A DNA stretch of 64,000 bases from positions 1 to 64,000 of the forward strand of contig CACEGG010000005.1 of the NCBI GenBank assembly GCA_902559035.1. The letters are read 5' to 3'. The DNA is from an uncultured Bacteroidota bacterium. GTDB taxonomy: Bacteria; Bacteroidota; Bacteroidia; Flavobacteriales; Flavobacteriaceae. The notes below the pieces were generated by a model, which worked only from the letters and a program-made list of their open reading frames with translations, had not been told where the DNA came from and searched no databases. This document shows positions 46,301 through 54,729 of the stretch, piece after piece; position 1 is the stretch's first letter, and every line of letters starts with the position of its first letter. The position numbers were made by a program, and so were the translations under genes.

Positions 46301-48032
46301 AAACAATAGTATTGTAAAAAATTATTTTGAAACCGATATTTTAGGTGAAAAAGTGGTAAATAAAGAGCTAGATATTTGGGATGGTTTTTGGAATACTGGC
46401 GAAGCAATTTCACACAATCAATCTTTTCAATTGAGTTACGAATTGCCATTTAAGTTATTTCCTGTCATTAACTTTATTTCAAGTAGCTATAATTATACAG
46501 GAGATTTTAATTGGGAGAGAGGTTCAGATGCAATGGCACTTGTTGAAGATGAAATTGGAAATGTTTTGGGCAGGGTTAATACAGTTCAAAACTCAAACAG
46601 CCAATCCTTTACAGTCTCTTTTAATATGTCAAAACTTTATAGAAATTTAAATCTTCAGAAAAAGAAAAAACCAAAAACTTCTGGTGAAAGACTTAAAAAT
46701 TCACTTGTCGGATTTGTTACGGGACTATCAAGATTCAAACTTAATTACTCTGAAAATAACGGAAAAGTCCTACCTGGTTATTTAGAAACATTAGGTTTTT
46801 TAGGAACTTCAAAGCCGTCTTTGGGTTTTGTTTTTGGGAGTCAATCAGATATTAGATATCAAGCTGCAAAAAATGGATGGCTTACTAGTTTTCCAAGTTT
46901 TAATGAGCAGTATACTCAAGTTCACAACACTAAATTTGATGTTTCTGCGGAAATTAGCTGGATTGATGATTTAAAAATTTCACTGAAAGCAAATAGAAAT
47001 TATTCAGAAAATTATTCAGAAAATTTTATTGTTGTTGACAATCAGTACAATCCTCTTTCTCCAAATTCTTTTGGAAATTTTGAGATTTCCACAGTATTAA
47101 TCAAAACTTCTTTTTCAAAAAGTGATGAGAATTACTCAGAAACCTTCAAGGATTTTCAGGACAATAGATTAATAATTGCACAAAGACTAGCAGCATTAAA
47201 TGGAGATTCTTCTGGAACTGTTGATGAGTTTGGCTTTCCTATTGGATATGGAAAAAATAATCAGGCTGTTTTAATCCCATCATTTCTTTCTGCCTATTCA
47301 GGTAAAAATGCTGAAAATATTTCATTAAATGCCATTACTGATAACCCTTTACCAAATTGGTCTATTAATTATAGCGGATTAATAAATATTGATTTTTTCA
47401 AGGAAAGATTTAAAAAGTTTAGTTTAGGACATGCCTACAGGTCTAGTTATACTTTAAATAATTTTAAATCTAACTTAGAGTATAATCCATCTAACACTCA
47501 GTTAACGGATGACTCAGGTAATTACATAAATGAATTTTTATATACAAATATCAACTTGGTTGAGCAATTTAACCCTTTGCTTAAAATTGATATGGAATTA
47601 AATAATTCATTACAAATAGTAATGTCTTTAAAAAAAGACAGAGCTCTGTCTTTAAGTTTGGATAATAATCTTTTAACAGAATCTAACGGAACAGATTATT
47701 CAATTGGATTAGGTTACAGAATAAAAGATTTAAAATTTATAAATAGAGTTGGAGGAAAGCGTCGGGTTTCAAAAGGAGATCTTAATATCAAAACTGATTT
47801 AAATTTCAGAGACAACATAACCATCATAAGAAATTTAAATATTGAGGATAACAAAGTTACTGCCGGTCAAAAAATGTGGTCATTAAAAACGTCTGCTGAT
47901 TACAATTTAAGTAAAAGTTTTAATGCGATATTCTTTTATGATCACTTGTTTTCAAAGTTTGCAATTTCAACAGCTTTCCCGATGACAACAATACGAGCAG
48001 GAATGACATTGAGATATAATTTTGGAGAATAA
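43281..48032 (+). pseudogene. sprA: sprA, C-terminal part (frameshifted)
   Basis: Residues ~800 to the end of SprA in the next reading frame, 1,583 codons open from 43281. True continuation begins at the T7 run (LTRLVNKLPNINTEVESNVSF), since the ATG at 43281 only starts an artificial frame. Beta-barrel strands and the conserved KYTKNLNSGNISYPNTSLEIGSVNILENENRVPVNYVLPPGVQRE segment are present, as is the C-terminal end MTTIRAGMTLRYNFGE. The barrel is needed for secretion of T9SS cargo such as the protein at 30904-37890. No other lesion is visible. Together with the upstream part it gives ~2,375 aa. Confidence 0.85.
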
Positions 48033-48083
48033 TTTTTAAAGTAATAATGTTTTCAATTACATTTGTTTTCAAATAAAATTAAA

Positions 48084-48464
48084 ATGGAAATTAAATCAGA
48101 ATTAAAGTACACTAAAGATCACGAATGGATATCTATTGACGGTGATCAGGCAACAATTGGAATTACAGATTATGCTCAAGGTGAATTAGGAGACATAGTT
48201 TACGTTGAAATAGAGTCAATTGGAGATGAACTTAATCAAGAAGAAATTTTTGGTTCTGTCGAAGCTGTTAAAACAGTATCTGATTTATTTATACCAGTTT
48301 CAGGTGAAATTACTGAAATGAATGAAAATTTGGAGGACAACCCAGAGTTAATTAATGACGATCCATATGGAGAAGGATGGATAATCAAAATGAAGATTAG
48401 TGATGCTAGTGAATTGGATGGTTTATTGAGTGCCGATGACTACAAAGAGCTAATTGGTGGTTAA
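48084..48464 (+). CDS. gcvH: Glycine cleavage system H protein
   Basis: Lipoyl carrier protein of 126 aa, which moves the aminomethyl group between the P, T and L proteins of the glycine cleavage system. The lipoylated residue is Lys63 in GSVEAVKTVSDLF. N-terminal LKYTKDHEWISIDG and C-terminal DPYGEGWIIKMK fit GcvH. The frame can extend upstream to a TTG at 48063, but the ATG at 48084 gives the standard 126-aa length. It is 51 bases after sprA and overlaps the VanZ-like gene. gcvT and gcvP are not in the window. Confidence 0.94.
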   Translation: MEIKSELKYTKDHEWISIDGDQATIGITDYAQGELGDIVYVEIESIGDELNQEEIFGSVEAVKTVSDLFIPVSGEITEMNENLEDNPELINDDPYGEGWIIKMKISDASELDGLLSADDYKELIGG

Positions 48465-48825
48465 TAACAAATCATCTTTAATAGTTTATTGTTACACTTT
48501 ATTAATTATTATTCTGTCTTTGGTTCCTATACCAAACTTAAAAATCCCTGAATTCAATTTGATTCAAACAGATAAATTAATACACGTCATTGTGTATTTT
48601 GTGATGTTTTTAATTTGGGTTAAATCAAATGTTTTGAAGGATAATAATTTGAAATTTAAAACATTAATTGTTGTTTTTTTGATAAGCTTTTCTTTAGAAT
48701 TTTTACAAGGCACATCATTTATTAAAAGATATTTTGAGCTTGCTGATTTGATAGCAAATTCATTTGGAATTATTTTATCATACGGATTGTTTGTTTTATA
48801 TCCATATAAAAAATCACATGCTTAG
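48454..48825 (+). CDS. VanZ-like membrane protein
   Basis: A 123-aa membrane protein with four hydrophobic segments. The VanZ-family pattern is visible: LSLVPIPNLKIPEFNLIQTDKLIHVIVYFVMFLIW (with DKLIH as the conserved charged motif) and FLISFSLEFLQGTSFIKRYFELADLIANSFGI with the E/LQ.....R..D..D.. style signature. VanZ proteins confer low-level teicoplanin resistance in enterococci; in Flavobacteriia the function is unknown. Translation probably starts with TTG at 48454 or GTG at 48457, overlapping the gcvH end. Position between gcvH and tonB is the conserved layout. Confidence 0.85.
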   Translation: MVVNNKSSLIVYCYTLLIIILSLVPIPNLKIPEFNLIQTDKLIHVIVYFVMFLIWVKSNVLKDNNLKFKTLIVVFLISFSLEFLQGTSFIKRYFELADLIANSFGIILSYGLFVLYPYKKSHA

Positions 48826-48872
48826 TTTTTTTGAAAAAAAAAAATTACATTAGCGCTTATTAATTGAAATTT

Positions 48873-49571
48873 ATGCAGCCTAAAAAGAATCCCAAATCTG
48901 ATTTAAGGAATTACAGTAGTCTTTTCTTAGCCTTTGGACTATGTTTTATTTTATTTGTTTCGTGGAGAGCAATCGAAGCCAAAACTTATGAGGCACAATA
49001 TGATTACGAATCTTTAAATGTTGATGATGATGATGACGAAGAAATTCCAATTACAGAGCAAATAAAGACTCCACCACCACCACCACCACCACCAGCTCCA
49101 GAAATAATTGAAGTTGTTGAAGATGAAGAAGAAATAGAGGAAACCATAATTGAGTCTACAGAAACTGATCAAGAAGAAATAGTTGAAGAGGTTGAGGTTA
49201 TGGAAGAAGAAATTGATATGGACATTCCATTTGCAATTATTGAAGATGTTCCATTATTTCCTGGCTGTGAAAGAGTTGCTAAATCCAAAAGAAGAGATTG
49301 TTTTCAGGAAAAAATGAACCAACATATCAGAAAAAACTTTAGATATCCTGAGATAGCTCAAGAAATGGGAATTCAAGGCAGGGTGTTTGTTCAATTTATG
49401 ATTGGAAAAGACGGTAGCATTAGTGGGGTAAGAACTCGTGGACCAGACAAAAATTTAGAAAAGGAAGCTAAAAGAATTATTGACAGACTTCCAAGAATGA
49501 CACCAGGTAGACAGAGAGGAATTCCTGTTAGGGTACCGTTCAGTATTCCTATTACATTTAAATTACAATAG
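48873..49571 (+). CDS. TonB family energy transducer
   Basis: Inner-membrane-anchored transducer of 232 aa that couples proton-motive force to outer-membrane receptors. N-terminal TM anchor around residues 19-34 (SLFLAFGLCFILFVSW), an acidic Asp/Glu stretch, a run of eight prolines, a long Glu-rich spacer and a C-terminal TonB domain (from ~140: DVPLFPGCERV, FRYPEIAQEMGIQGRVFVQFMIGKDGSISGV). Two codon-repeat tracts are present (GAT and CCA). The ATG at 48873 is preferred over TTG at 48864. It ends with the canonical PFSIPITFKLQ. ExbB/D are not nearby. Confidence 0.9.
   Translation: MQPKKNPKSDLRNYSSLFLAFGLCFILFVSWRAIEAKTYEAQYDYESLNVDDDDDEEIPITEQIKTPPPPPPPPAPEIIEVVEDEEEIEETIIESTETDQEEIVEEVEVMEEEIDMDIPFAIIEDVPLFPGCERVAKSKRRDCFQEKMNQHIRKNFRYPEIAQEMGIQGRVFVQFMIGKDGSISGVRTRGPDKNLEKEAKRIIDRLPRMTPGRQRGIPVRVPFSIPITFKLQ
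49071..49094 (+). repeat. (CCA)8 trinucleotide repeat in tonB-like gene
   Basis: Eight uninterrupted CCA codons encode eight prolines in the spacer of the TonB-like protein. Shortly upstream (49023-49034) lie four GAT codons. Slippage would alter length in frame and not break the gene. Confidence 0.85.
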
Positions 49572-49607
49572 TATTAGCTAATTAGTTAGAAATGAGAGAA
49601 AAAATAA

Positions 49608-49638
49608 TTGTTTTCTCTATATTTCTGCATTAACTTTG
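49608..49638 (+). promoter_or_regulatory. Promoter of the ctaB-cox operon
   Basis: TTG (49608-49610), a 20-base spacer and TAACTTTG (49631-49638) give a full match to TTG-N17-23-TAnnTTTG, 16 bases before the ctaB start. A hairpin AGAGAAAA (49595-49602)/TTTTCTCT (49611-49618) has its loop containing the TTG. Confidence 0.65.
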
Positions 49639-49654
49639 CACTCTATTTTTTTAT

Positions 49655-50560
49655 ATGAATAGTAGCTCCGTAAAGTTAAATTATTCTCCCCAGTTTTTTT
49701 TAAAATCATTTTTAGATTTAACAAAAGCTAGATTAGCAATCAGTGTTGTTTTTTCATCAATAGTTGGTTATTTATTGGCGGTCGATTCATTTGATTTTTA
49801 CACTTTGACTTTATTATCAATTGGTGGATATTGCATGGTTGGAGCCTCAAACTCATTTAATCAAATAATTGAAAGGGATATTGATGCTTTGATGGATAGG
49901 ACTAAAAATAGACCTATTCCCTCCAATAAAATTTCTGTTAATACGGCATTTTATATTTCCGTTATATTAACACTTGTAGGGATTGTAGTTCTTTATAAAA
50001 TTAATCCTAGAACAGCACTTTTTGGTGCAATTTCGATTTTTATTTATACTTGTTTATATACTCCTTTAAAACCCTTGACTCCACTTTCTGTTTTTGTAGG
50101 AGCTTTTCCAGGTGCAATCCCATTCATGCTTGGATGGGTGGCAGCTTCAAACAGTTTTGGTATTGAACCAGGTACTTTGTTTATGATTCAATTTTTTTGG
50201 CAATTTCCACATTTTTGGGCTCTAGGTTGGATGTTACATGAAGATTATCAAAAAGCAGGAATTAACATGTTACCTACAAGAAAAAGAGATAAGTCAACTG
50301 CACTTCAGATTGTGCTCTATTCACTGTGGACTATCATCATTTCAATCTTTCCAGTGACGGGACTTACTGGAGATTTGAGACTTTCTGTTACTTCCGCCAT
50401 TATAGTGGTTATACTGGGTGTAGTTATGCTATATTATTCCATAAATTTGTACAATAAAATGGATATTAGTGCTGCCAAAAAACTGTTTACAGTTAGTGTA
50501 ATTTATTTAACACTCTTACAACTAACCTATTTAATTGATAAAATTTATTTATGGATTTAG
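49655..50560 (+). CDS. ctaB: Protoheme IX farnesyltransferase (heme O synthase)
   Basis: Inner-membrane UbiA-type prenyltransferase of 301 aa making heme O from heme B for cytochrome oxidase. The first Asp-rich motif is SNSFNQIIERDIDALMDRTKNRPIP (from about residue 68) and the second, Asp-poor, region contains HFWALGWMLHEDYQKAGINMLP (from ~179). Nine hydrophobic segments are expected. The start overlaps no upstream gene; a strong promoter precedes it, and the coxIII gene overlaps its end by 10 bases. Also called cyoE. Confidence 0.96.
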   Translation: MNSSSVKLNYSPQFFLKSFLDLTKARLAISVVFSSIVGYLLAVDSFDFYTLTLLSIGGYCMVGASNSFNQIIERDIDALMDRTKNRPIPSNKISVNTAFYISVILTLVGIVVLYKINPRTALFGAISIFIYTCLYTPLKPLTPLSVFVGAFPGAIPFMLGWVAASNSFGIEPGTLFMIQFFWQFPHFWALGWMLHEDYQKAGINMLPTRKRDKSTALQIVLYSLWTIIISIFPVTGLTGDLRLSVTSAIIVVILGVVMLYYSINLYNKMDISAAKKLFTVSVIYLTLLQLTYLIDKIYLWI

Positions 50561-51129
50561 AGAAAAATGAATTAAGAAAAAAACATAGAAGAGCAAGAAA
50601 AATGATGTTACTTTTTTCTTTGTTAAGTATAACTATGACTTTTGCAGGTTTAACAAGTGCGTATATTGTTAGCAAAGCAAGACCTGATTGGTTAAAAGAT
50701 TTTGAGTTACCTGATTATTTTATAATTAGTACTCTAATAATATTAGCCAGCAGTATTACAATGTGGCTTGCAAAAAAAAATGTGAAGAAAAAACTTGTAT
50801 CCAGAACCTCTTTTTGGATAGCTATTACTTTTTTATTGAGTATTTTCTTTTTTTTATCCCAGTTTTTGGGCTTTCAAGAATTGATAAATAAAGGCTATTA
50901 TTTCACAGGTGCTCAAAGCACTGTAACGACATCCTTCTTATATGTATTAGCGCTTTTACATTTAGTACATGTTTTTGCTGGAGTTATAGTTTTAATTGTA
51001 GTGTTTGTAAATAATAAAAACAAGAAATATAATGAAGAAACACTTGGTTTTGAACTGGCTGAAACTTTTTGGCACTTTTTAGGATTTTTATGGCTCTATT
51101 TGTTTGTGTTTTTATATTTCTTTAGATAG
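50551..51129 (+). CDS. Heme-copper oxidase subunit III-like protein (short)
   Basis: A 192-aa inner-membrane protein with five TM segments, matching the shorter subunit III family of Bacteroidota. Seen are MLLFSLLSITMTFAGLTSAYIVSKARPDW, LSQFLGFQELINKGYYFTGAQ and the subunit III core TTSFLYVLALLHLVHVFAGVIVL ending LAETFWHFLGFLWLYLFVFLYF. It overlaps ctaB by 10 bases. A second, longer subunit III gene follows after 40 bases; possession of two genes of this type in tandem is usual in the group. Subunits I and II are not in the window. Confidence 0.9.
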   Translation: MDLEKNELRKKHRRARKMMLLFSLLSITMTFAGLTSAYIVSKARPDWLKDFELPDYFIISTLIILASSITMWLAKKNVKKKLVSRTSFWIAITFLLSIFFFLSQFLGFQELINKGYYFTGAQSTVTTSFLYVLALLHLVHVFAGVIVLIVVFVNNKNKKYNEETLGFELAETFWHFLGFLWLYLFVFLYFFR

Positions 51130-51147
51130 TAAAAATATGTAACTTTG
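51118..51147 (+). promoter_or_regulatory. Possible internal promoter
   Basis: TAACTTTG (51140-51147) fully matches the -7 consensus; 19 bases upstream TTC (51118-51120) replaces TTG. It lies in the 40-base gap before the long subunit III gene, so that gene may be transcribed independently. Confidence 0.4.
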
Positions 51148-51169
51148 TAACCTTAAATTAAATATTTAA

Positions 51170-52153
51170 ATGAGTTCAACAATATCAACAACAACAGAAG
51201 ATAATAATGACGTTTGGGGAGGAGGCAATCAGCCATTAAATGCTAGCTATGGAAAGCTAATGATGTGGTTTTTTATAGTGTCTGATGCTTTAACTTTTTC
51301 AGGATTTTTAGCTGCTTATGGTTTTTCAAGATTTAAAAACATTGATACTTGGCCAATTGCTGACGAAGTGTTTACTCACTTTCCCTTTTTACATGGAGTA
51401 GATGCTCCAATGTATTACGTAGCATTGATGACATTTATATTAATATTTTCATCTGTCACTATGGTATTAGCTGTTGATGCAGGTCACCATATGCAGAAAG
51501 GAAAAGTTGCTTTTTATATGCTTTTGACAATTATTGGAGGTGCAGTATTTGTTGGTTCTCAGGCATGGGAATGGAATAATTTTATTAGAGGAGAATATGG
51601 AGCTGTTGAAACTACAGGAGGTCAAATTTTTCAATTTCAAAGTGCTGAAACTGGTAAAAGGGTAGCTCTTAGTGATTTTGCTGCTGAAATACCAACATAT
51701 AGAGCTCAGCATGAAAGTAAAAATGGACTATGGTATGTCAATGAGGGTAGCCTACCATCATACACTACAGAAGAAGTAATTGCTGGTTTTAATGCTAGCC
51801 CTGATATTGTAATTAAGACTGAAAAAATTGATGAAACTGGACATAAAATCGTCCTTTCAAGAGAAGAGTCTTTAATAAAAATAAATCAAGCAGTTAATGT
51901 TGTTGAAGGAGCAAACTTGATTAACAATGAGTACGGCAATAGACTTTTTGCTGATTTCTTCTTTTTTATTACTGGATTCCACGGGTTCCACGTTTTTTCT
52001 GGAGTAGTGATTAATATCATTATTTTCTTTAATGTTTTAGTAGGAACTTATGAAAGAAGAGGGCATTATGAAATGGTAGAAAAAGTAGGTCTTTACTGGC
52101 ATTTCGTTGATTTAGTTTGGGTATTTGTATTTACTTTCTTTTACTTAGTTTAA
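51170..52153 (+). CDS. Cytochrome c oxidase subunit III-like protein with large insertion
   Basis: A 327-aa membrane subunit. TM helices are near 28-50, 83-102, 112-132, 258-290 and 303-327, with the subunit III signature FFFFITGFHGFHVFSG and YWHFVDLVWVFVFTFFYLV. Residues ~142-256 form a hydrophilic insertion of about 115 aa between helices, containing GQIFQFQSAETGKRVALSDFAA and a Lys/Glu-rich part, which would face one side of the membrane. This is longer than classic subunit III. Its neighbours are subunit IV and assembly factors. The role of the insertion is unknown. Confidence 0.9.
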   Translation: MSSTISTTTEDNNDVWGGGNQPLNASYGKLMMWFFIVSDALTFSGFLAAYGFSRFKNIDTWPIADEVFTHFPFLHGVDAPMYYVALMTFILIFSSVTMVLAVDAGHHMQKGKVAFYMLLTIIGGAVFVGSQAWEWNNFIRGEYGAVETTGGQIFQFQSAETGKRVALSDFAAEIPTYRAQHESKNGLWYVNEGSLPSYTTEEVIAGFNASPDIVIKTEKIDETGHKIVLSREESLIKINQAVNVVEGANLINNEYGNRLFADFFFFITGFHGFHVFSGVVINIIIFFNVLVGTYERRGHYEMVEKVGLYWHFVDLVWVFVFTFFYLV

Positions 52154-52163
52154 TATTTTAAAA

Positions 52164-52550
52164 ATGGGAAATAACACACATAAATTAGAAATTTTCAGAG
52201 GATTTTTAAAGTTCAAATCCAATCAGACCAAAATTTGGGGAGTCCTTATATTCTTGTCTATAGTAACTATAATTGAGGTTGCTCTTGGAATTTTAAAACC
52301 TGAAGTATTGATTGAGAATTATTTTTTAAGAATGAAATTGATCAACTGGATCTTCATTATATTAACTATTGTCAAAGCTTACTACATTATGTGGGATTTT
52401 ATGCATTTAAGAGATGAAGTAAGAGGACTGCAATTTTCTGTGGTGGTTACTTTAATGTTCTTAATCGCTTATTTAGCCTTCATTTTATTAGTTGAAGGGA
52501 ATTATATATTTGATGTGATGTATGAAGGATTTGTAAGTTGGAATTTTTAA
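52164..52550 (+). CDS. Cytochrome c oxidase subunit IV-like protein
   Basis: A 128-aa membrane protein with three TM segments (about 23-42, 58-76 and 91-110). The pattern KIWGVLIFLSIVTIIEVALGI, then FIILTIVKAYYIMWDFMHLRDE(V) is that of the bacterial cytochrome C oxidase subunit IV (COX4_pro/CtaF-like) family, with the conserved KAYYIMWxFMHL motif. It starts 10 bases after the long subunit III gene. It is presumably an accessory subunit stabilising the oxidase. The catalytic subunits are encoded elsewhere. Confidence 0.88.
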   Translation: MGNNTHKLEIFRGFLKFKSNQTKIWGVLIFLSIVTIIEVALGILKPEVLIENYFLRMKLINWIFIILTIVKAYYIMWDFMHLRDEVRGLQFSVVVTLMFLIAYLAFILLVEGNYIFDVMYEGFVSWNF

Positions 52551-52567
52551 CGACTAAACTTTTTTAA

Positions 52568-53203
52568 ATGAGAAAATATATAGTTCTCACAATTCTTTTT
52601 GTATTACCATTAGTTGTTTACCTTTTTTTTGCATCTGGGATAAATCATTTTGCTCAACTTCCAGTATTAAAAAATAATGTAACAGATGTTTCTGATTATT
52701 CTCAGGAATCTTTTAAAAATAAGATTACAATTTTAGGATTTTTTGGTAGCAACGTCCAGGATAAGCACGGTGATGCTTTGAATTTAAATCAGAAAATATA
52801 CAAGAGATTCTACCAGTTTAAAGATTTTCAGTTTTTAATGATTCAGCCCATTGGGACAGATAGTTTAGTGTTGAATCTAAAAAATGATTTAAAAAGAGGA
52901 ACAGATACGGATTTAATAAATTGGAAATTTATTTCACTAGGTAACGAAGAATTAAATTCTGTATTTAACAGTTTAAACACTAATATTTCATTGGACTCAA
53001 ATTATGGAACACCCTATGTTTTTATAATTGATAGAGACTCTAATTTAAGAGGGCGAGATGATGATGATGGGATAAAATACGGATATGATTCAAGATCAGT
53101 TGCAGATATTAATAATAATATGCTTGATGACGTAAAGGTTATTCTTGCAGAATACAGAATGGCATTAAAAAAGAACAATAGATTTAAAGAAAGTTTAGAA
53201 TGA
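52568..53203 (+). CDS. Membrane-anchored thioredoxin-fold protein lacking active cysteines
   Basis: A 211-aa protein anchored by an N-terminal TM helix (residues 4-24). The soluble part resembles a Sco/thioredoxin fold: ITILGFFGSNVQDKHGDALNLNQKIYKRF, QFLMIQPIG, and the cis-Pro-type loop YGTPYVFIIDRDSNLRGR. At the place where Sco proteins have CxxxC, it has SNVQD, with no cysteine in the whole protein. It lies 17 bases after the subunit IV gene and overlaps the next, canonical Sco gene by 4 bases. A scaffolding or copper-independent role in oxidase assembly is inferred. Confidence 0.7.
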   Translation: MRKYIVLTILFVLPLVVYLFFASGINHFAQLPVLKNNVTDVSDYSQESFKNKITILGFFGSNVQDKHGDALNLNQKIYKRFYQFKDFQFLMIQPIGTDSLVLNLKNDLKRGTDTDLINWKFISLGNEELNSVFNSLNTNISLDSNYGTPYVFIIDRDSNLRGRDDDDGIKYGYDSRSVADINNNMLDDVKVILAEYRMALKKNNRFKESLE

Positions 53204-53898
53204 AAAAGTATTCTTATATAGGAATATCATTTATTGTTTTAATTTTTGGAATTATAGTTTTTCCAAAGATTATGGATCGAATTGAAAATCAATCTATAAA
53301 CGATACAAAAAGATTGTCACTAAGTGACGAGCTTAGTTTCATAAAACTGAATGGAGAAAAACGCAAAGTTGAAAACTTTTTATTTTTAAATCAAGATAGC
53401 TTGCTTATTGGTAATGAAGACTTTAAAGGAAAAGTTTATGTTGCGGAGTTTTTCTTTACAAGATGCCCCTCAATATGTATTGAGATGAATAAAAACATGA
53501 AAATTCTTGATGATATTTTTGGAGAAAGAGAAGATTTCGGTATAGCATCATTTACTATTGACCCTGACAATGACACTCCAACTACTTTAAAAAAGTATGC
53601 TGAGCTTATTGATGTAAAATCAAAAAATTGGCATTTTTTAACTGGAGATAAAAAAGATATTTACGAATTATCTAATAAGGGATTTAATATTTTTTCATCA
53701 ATTAATGAAGCGGTTGATGGTGGTTTCGAACATCAAGGTTTTTTTGCGTTAATAGACCAAAATGGATATATTCGGTCCAGATCCAATGAGTATGGCACAC
53801 CAATTGTTTATTATTCAGGAATAACAAACGAAAATGAAAATGTTCAAGGAATTCAGATGATAAAAGAAGACATTGAAAAATTATTAAATGAAAAATAA
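53200..53898 (+). CDS. SCO1/SenC-family copper chaperone
   Basis: A 232-aa membrane-anchored protein (TM ~5-24) that delivers copper to the CuA site of cytochrome oxidase. The copper-binding motif CPSIC lies in FFTRCPSICIEMNKNM, with the distal His in FEHQGFFALIDQNGYIRSR, and DPDNDTPTTLKKYAE between them, as in Sco proteins. The thioredoxin fold is complete. It overlaps the genes on both sides, so it belongs to the cox operon, and sits directly after its cysteine-free relative. Confidence 0.93.
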   Translation: MKKYSYIGISFIVLIFGIIVFPKIMDRIENQSINDTKRLSLSDELSFIKLNGEKRKVENFLFLNQDSLLIGNEDFKGKVYVAEFFFTRCPSICIEMNKNMKILDDIFGEREDFGIASFTIDPDNDTPTTLKKYAELIDVKSKNWHFLTGDKKDIYELSNKGFNIFSSINEAVDGGFEHQGFFALIDQNGYIRSRSNEYGTPIVYYSGITNENENVQGIQMIKEDIEKLLNEK

Positions 53899-54478
53899 CT
53901 CTAAATTATATAATACACTAATTTGGGTTATTTCAGTCGTAGTCCCTCTAGTTGTTGCTTTATTACTTTTTGCTAAATGGGATTATGACAAATTGATTTT
54001 TGATTTAAGAATTCCTAATTATGAGCCAATCGTGATAATGGAAAACTTACCAATTGCAAAACCATTAACTTTTTTGCCTCCAATTTATGCCACAATTAAT
54101 GGATTGACAGCTTTAATCTTAGTAGTTGCTGTTTATTATATAAAAAAAGGTAAAAGAAAAATTCATGAAAATCTTATTAAGGTTTGTATAGCTCTTTCTT
54201 TATCATTTTTGGTAATGTACATTGCTTACCATCTCACTTCAGACCCTACTTCTTTTGGAGGATCAGGGGCTATTGCATACTTATACTTTTTTATATTAAT
54301 TACTCATATTTTACTTTCTATTGTTGTTATTCCTTTGGTTTTAATTAGCTATTTAAAAGCTTCCCAGTCAGATTTTGCAGCTCACAGAAAAATTGCTAAA
54401 ATTACTTTTCCAATCTGGCTTTATGTAGCTGTGACGGGAGTGATTGTTTATTTAATGATTTCACCATACTACGTATGA
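53888..54478 (+). CDS. DUF420 membrane protein (oxidase assembly, CtaM-like)
   Basis: A 196-aa protein with five TM helices. DUF420 pattern: FLPPIYATINGLTALILVVAVYYIKKGKRKIHENLIKV, FLVMYIAYHLTSDPTSFGG, YFFILITHILLSIVVIPLVLISYLKASQSDFAAHRKIAKITFPIWLYVAVTGVIVYLMI, with conserved His residues (HEN, YHL, THI, AHRKI). Relatives such as CtaM act in assembling heme-copper oxidases. It overlaps the Sco gene by 11 bases and the next small ORF by 4. Role inferred from operon and family. Confidence 0.9.
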   Translation: MKNNSKLYNTLIWVISVVVPLVVALLLFAKWDYDKLIFDLRIPNYEPIVIMENLPIAKPLTFLPPIYATINGLTALILVVAVYYIKKGKRKIHENLIKVCIALSLSFLVMYIAYHLTSDPTSFGGSGAIAYLYFFILITHILLSIVVIPLVLISYLKASQSDFAAHRKIAKITFPIWLYVAVTGVIVYLMISPYYV

Positions 54479-54657
54479 GTCTAATGATCTTCTTAATGGA
54501 TTTTCAATGTGCTATGTGCAGAGCAGTTCTTGAATCTGGTGCTGACCAAAGAACAGCAGAAAGTTTGAATGATGGTATAGTTTATTTAATGGTGATTCCT
54601 TATATCCTTGGAGCGGTGACACTATACTTTCTGTATACAAAGTTTTTTAAAAAATGA
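54475..54657 (+). CDS. 60-aa membrane protein with CxxC motif
   Basis: A 60-aa protein with a short hydrophobic start, the motif QCAMCRAVLESG (CxxC at Cys12-Cys15), a polar linker and one C-terminal TM helix (about 36-54). Similar small proteins with QCAMCxA and a last TM helix accompany DUF420 genes in Bacteroidota. The CxxC could bind copper or heme or form a disulfide; the sequence does not decide. It overlaps the DUF420 gene by 4 bases (ATGA) and is the last gene of the cox operon before the next promoter. Confidence 0.75.
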   Translation: MSLMIFLMDFQCAMCRAVLESGADQRTAESLNDGIVYLMVIPYILGAVTLYFLYTKFFKK

Positions 54658-54688
54658 TTTGACAGTATGAAATTTTTTTTTAGTTTTG
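54658..54688 (+). promoter_or_regulatory. Promoter of the PadR-PspC operon
   Basis: TTTG (54658-54661), a 19-base spacer and TAGTTTTG (54681-54688) match the Bacteroidota consensus completely. Transcription should begin around 54694, just in front of or within the palindrome at 54701-54714. Confidence 0.75.
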
Positions 54689-54690
54689 CT

Positions 54691-54718
54691 ACTATGTAAT
54701 GCATAGTACTATGCAATA
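54691..54718. promoter_or_regulatory. Palindromic operator at the PadR-PspC transcription start
   Basis: GCATAGTACTATGC (54701-54714) is a perfect 14-bp palindrome. It overlaps a second inverted repeat CTATG-TAATG-CATAG (54692-54706), and ACTATGTAAT / ACTATGCAAT recur directly at 54691 and 54708. The location at the predicted start site suggests a repressor site, most likely for the PadR-type protein of the same operon. That link is inference. Confidence 0.65.
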
Positions 54719-54729
54719 AATAATATAAA

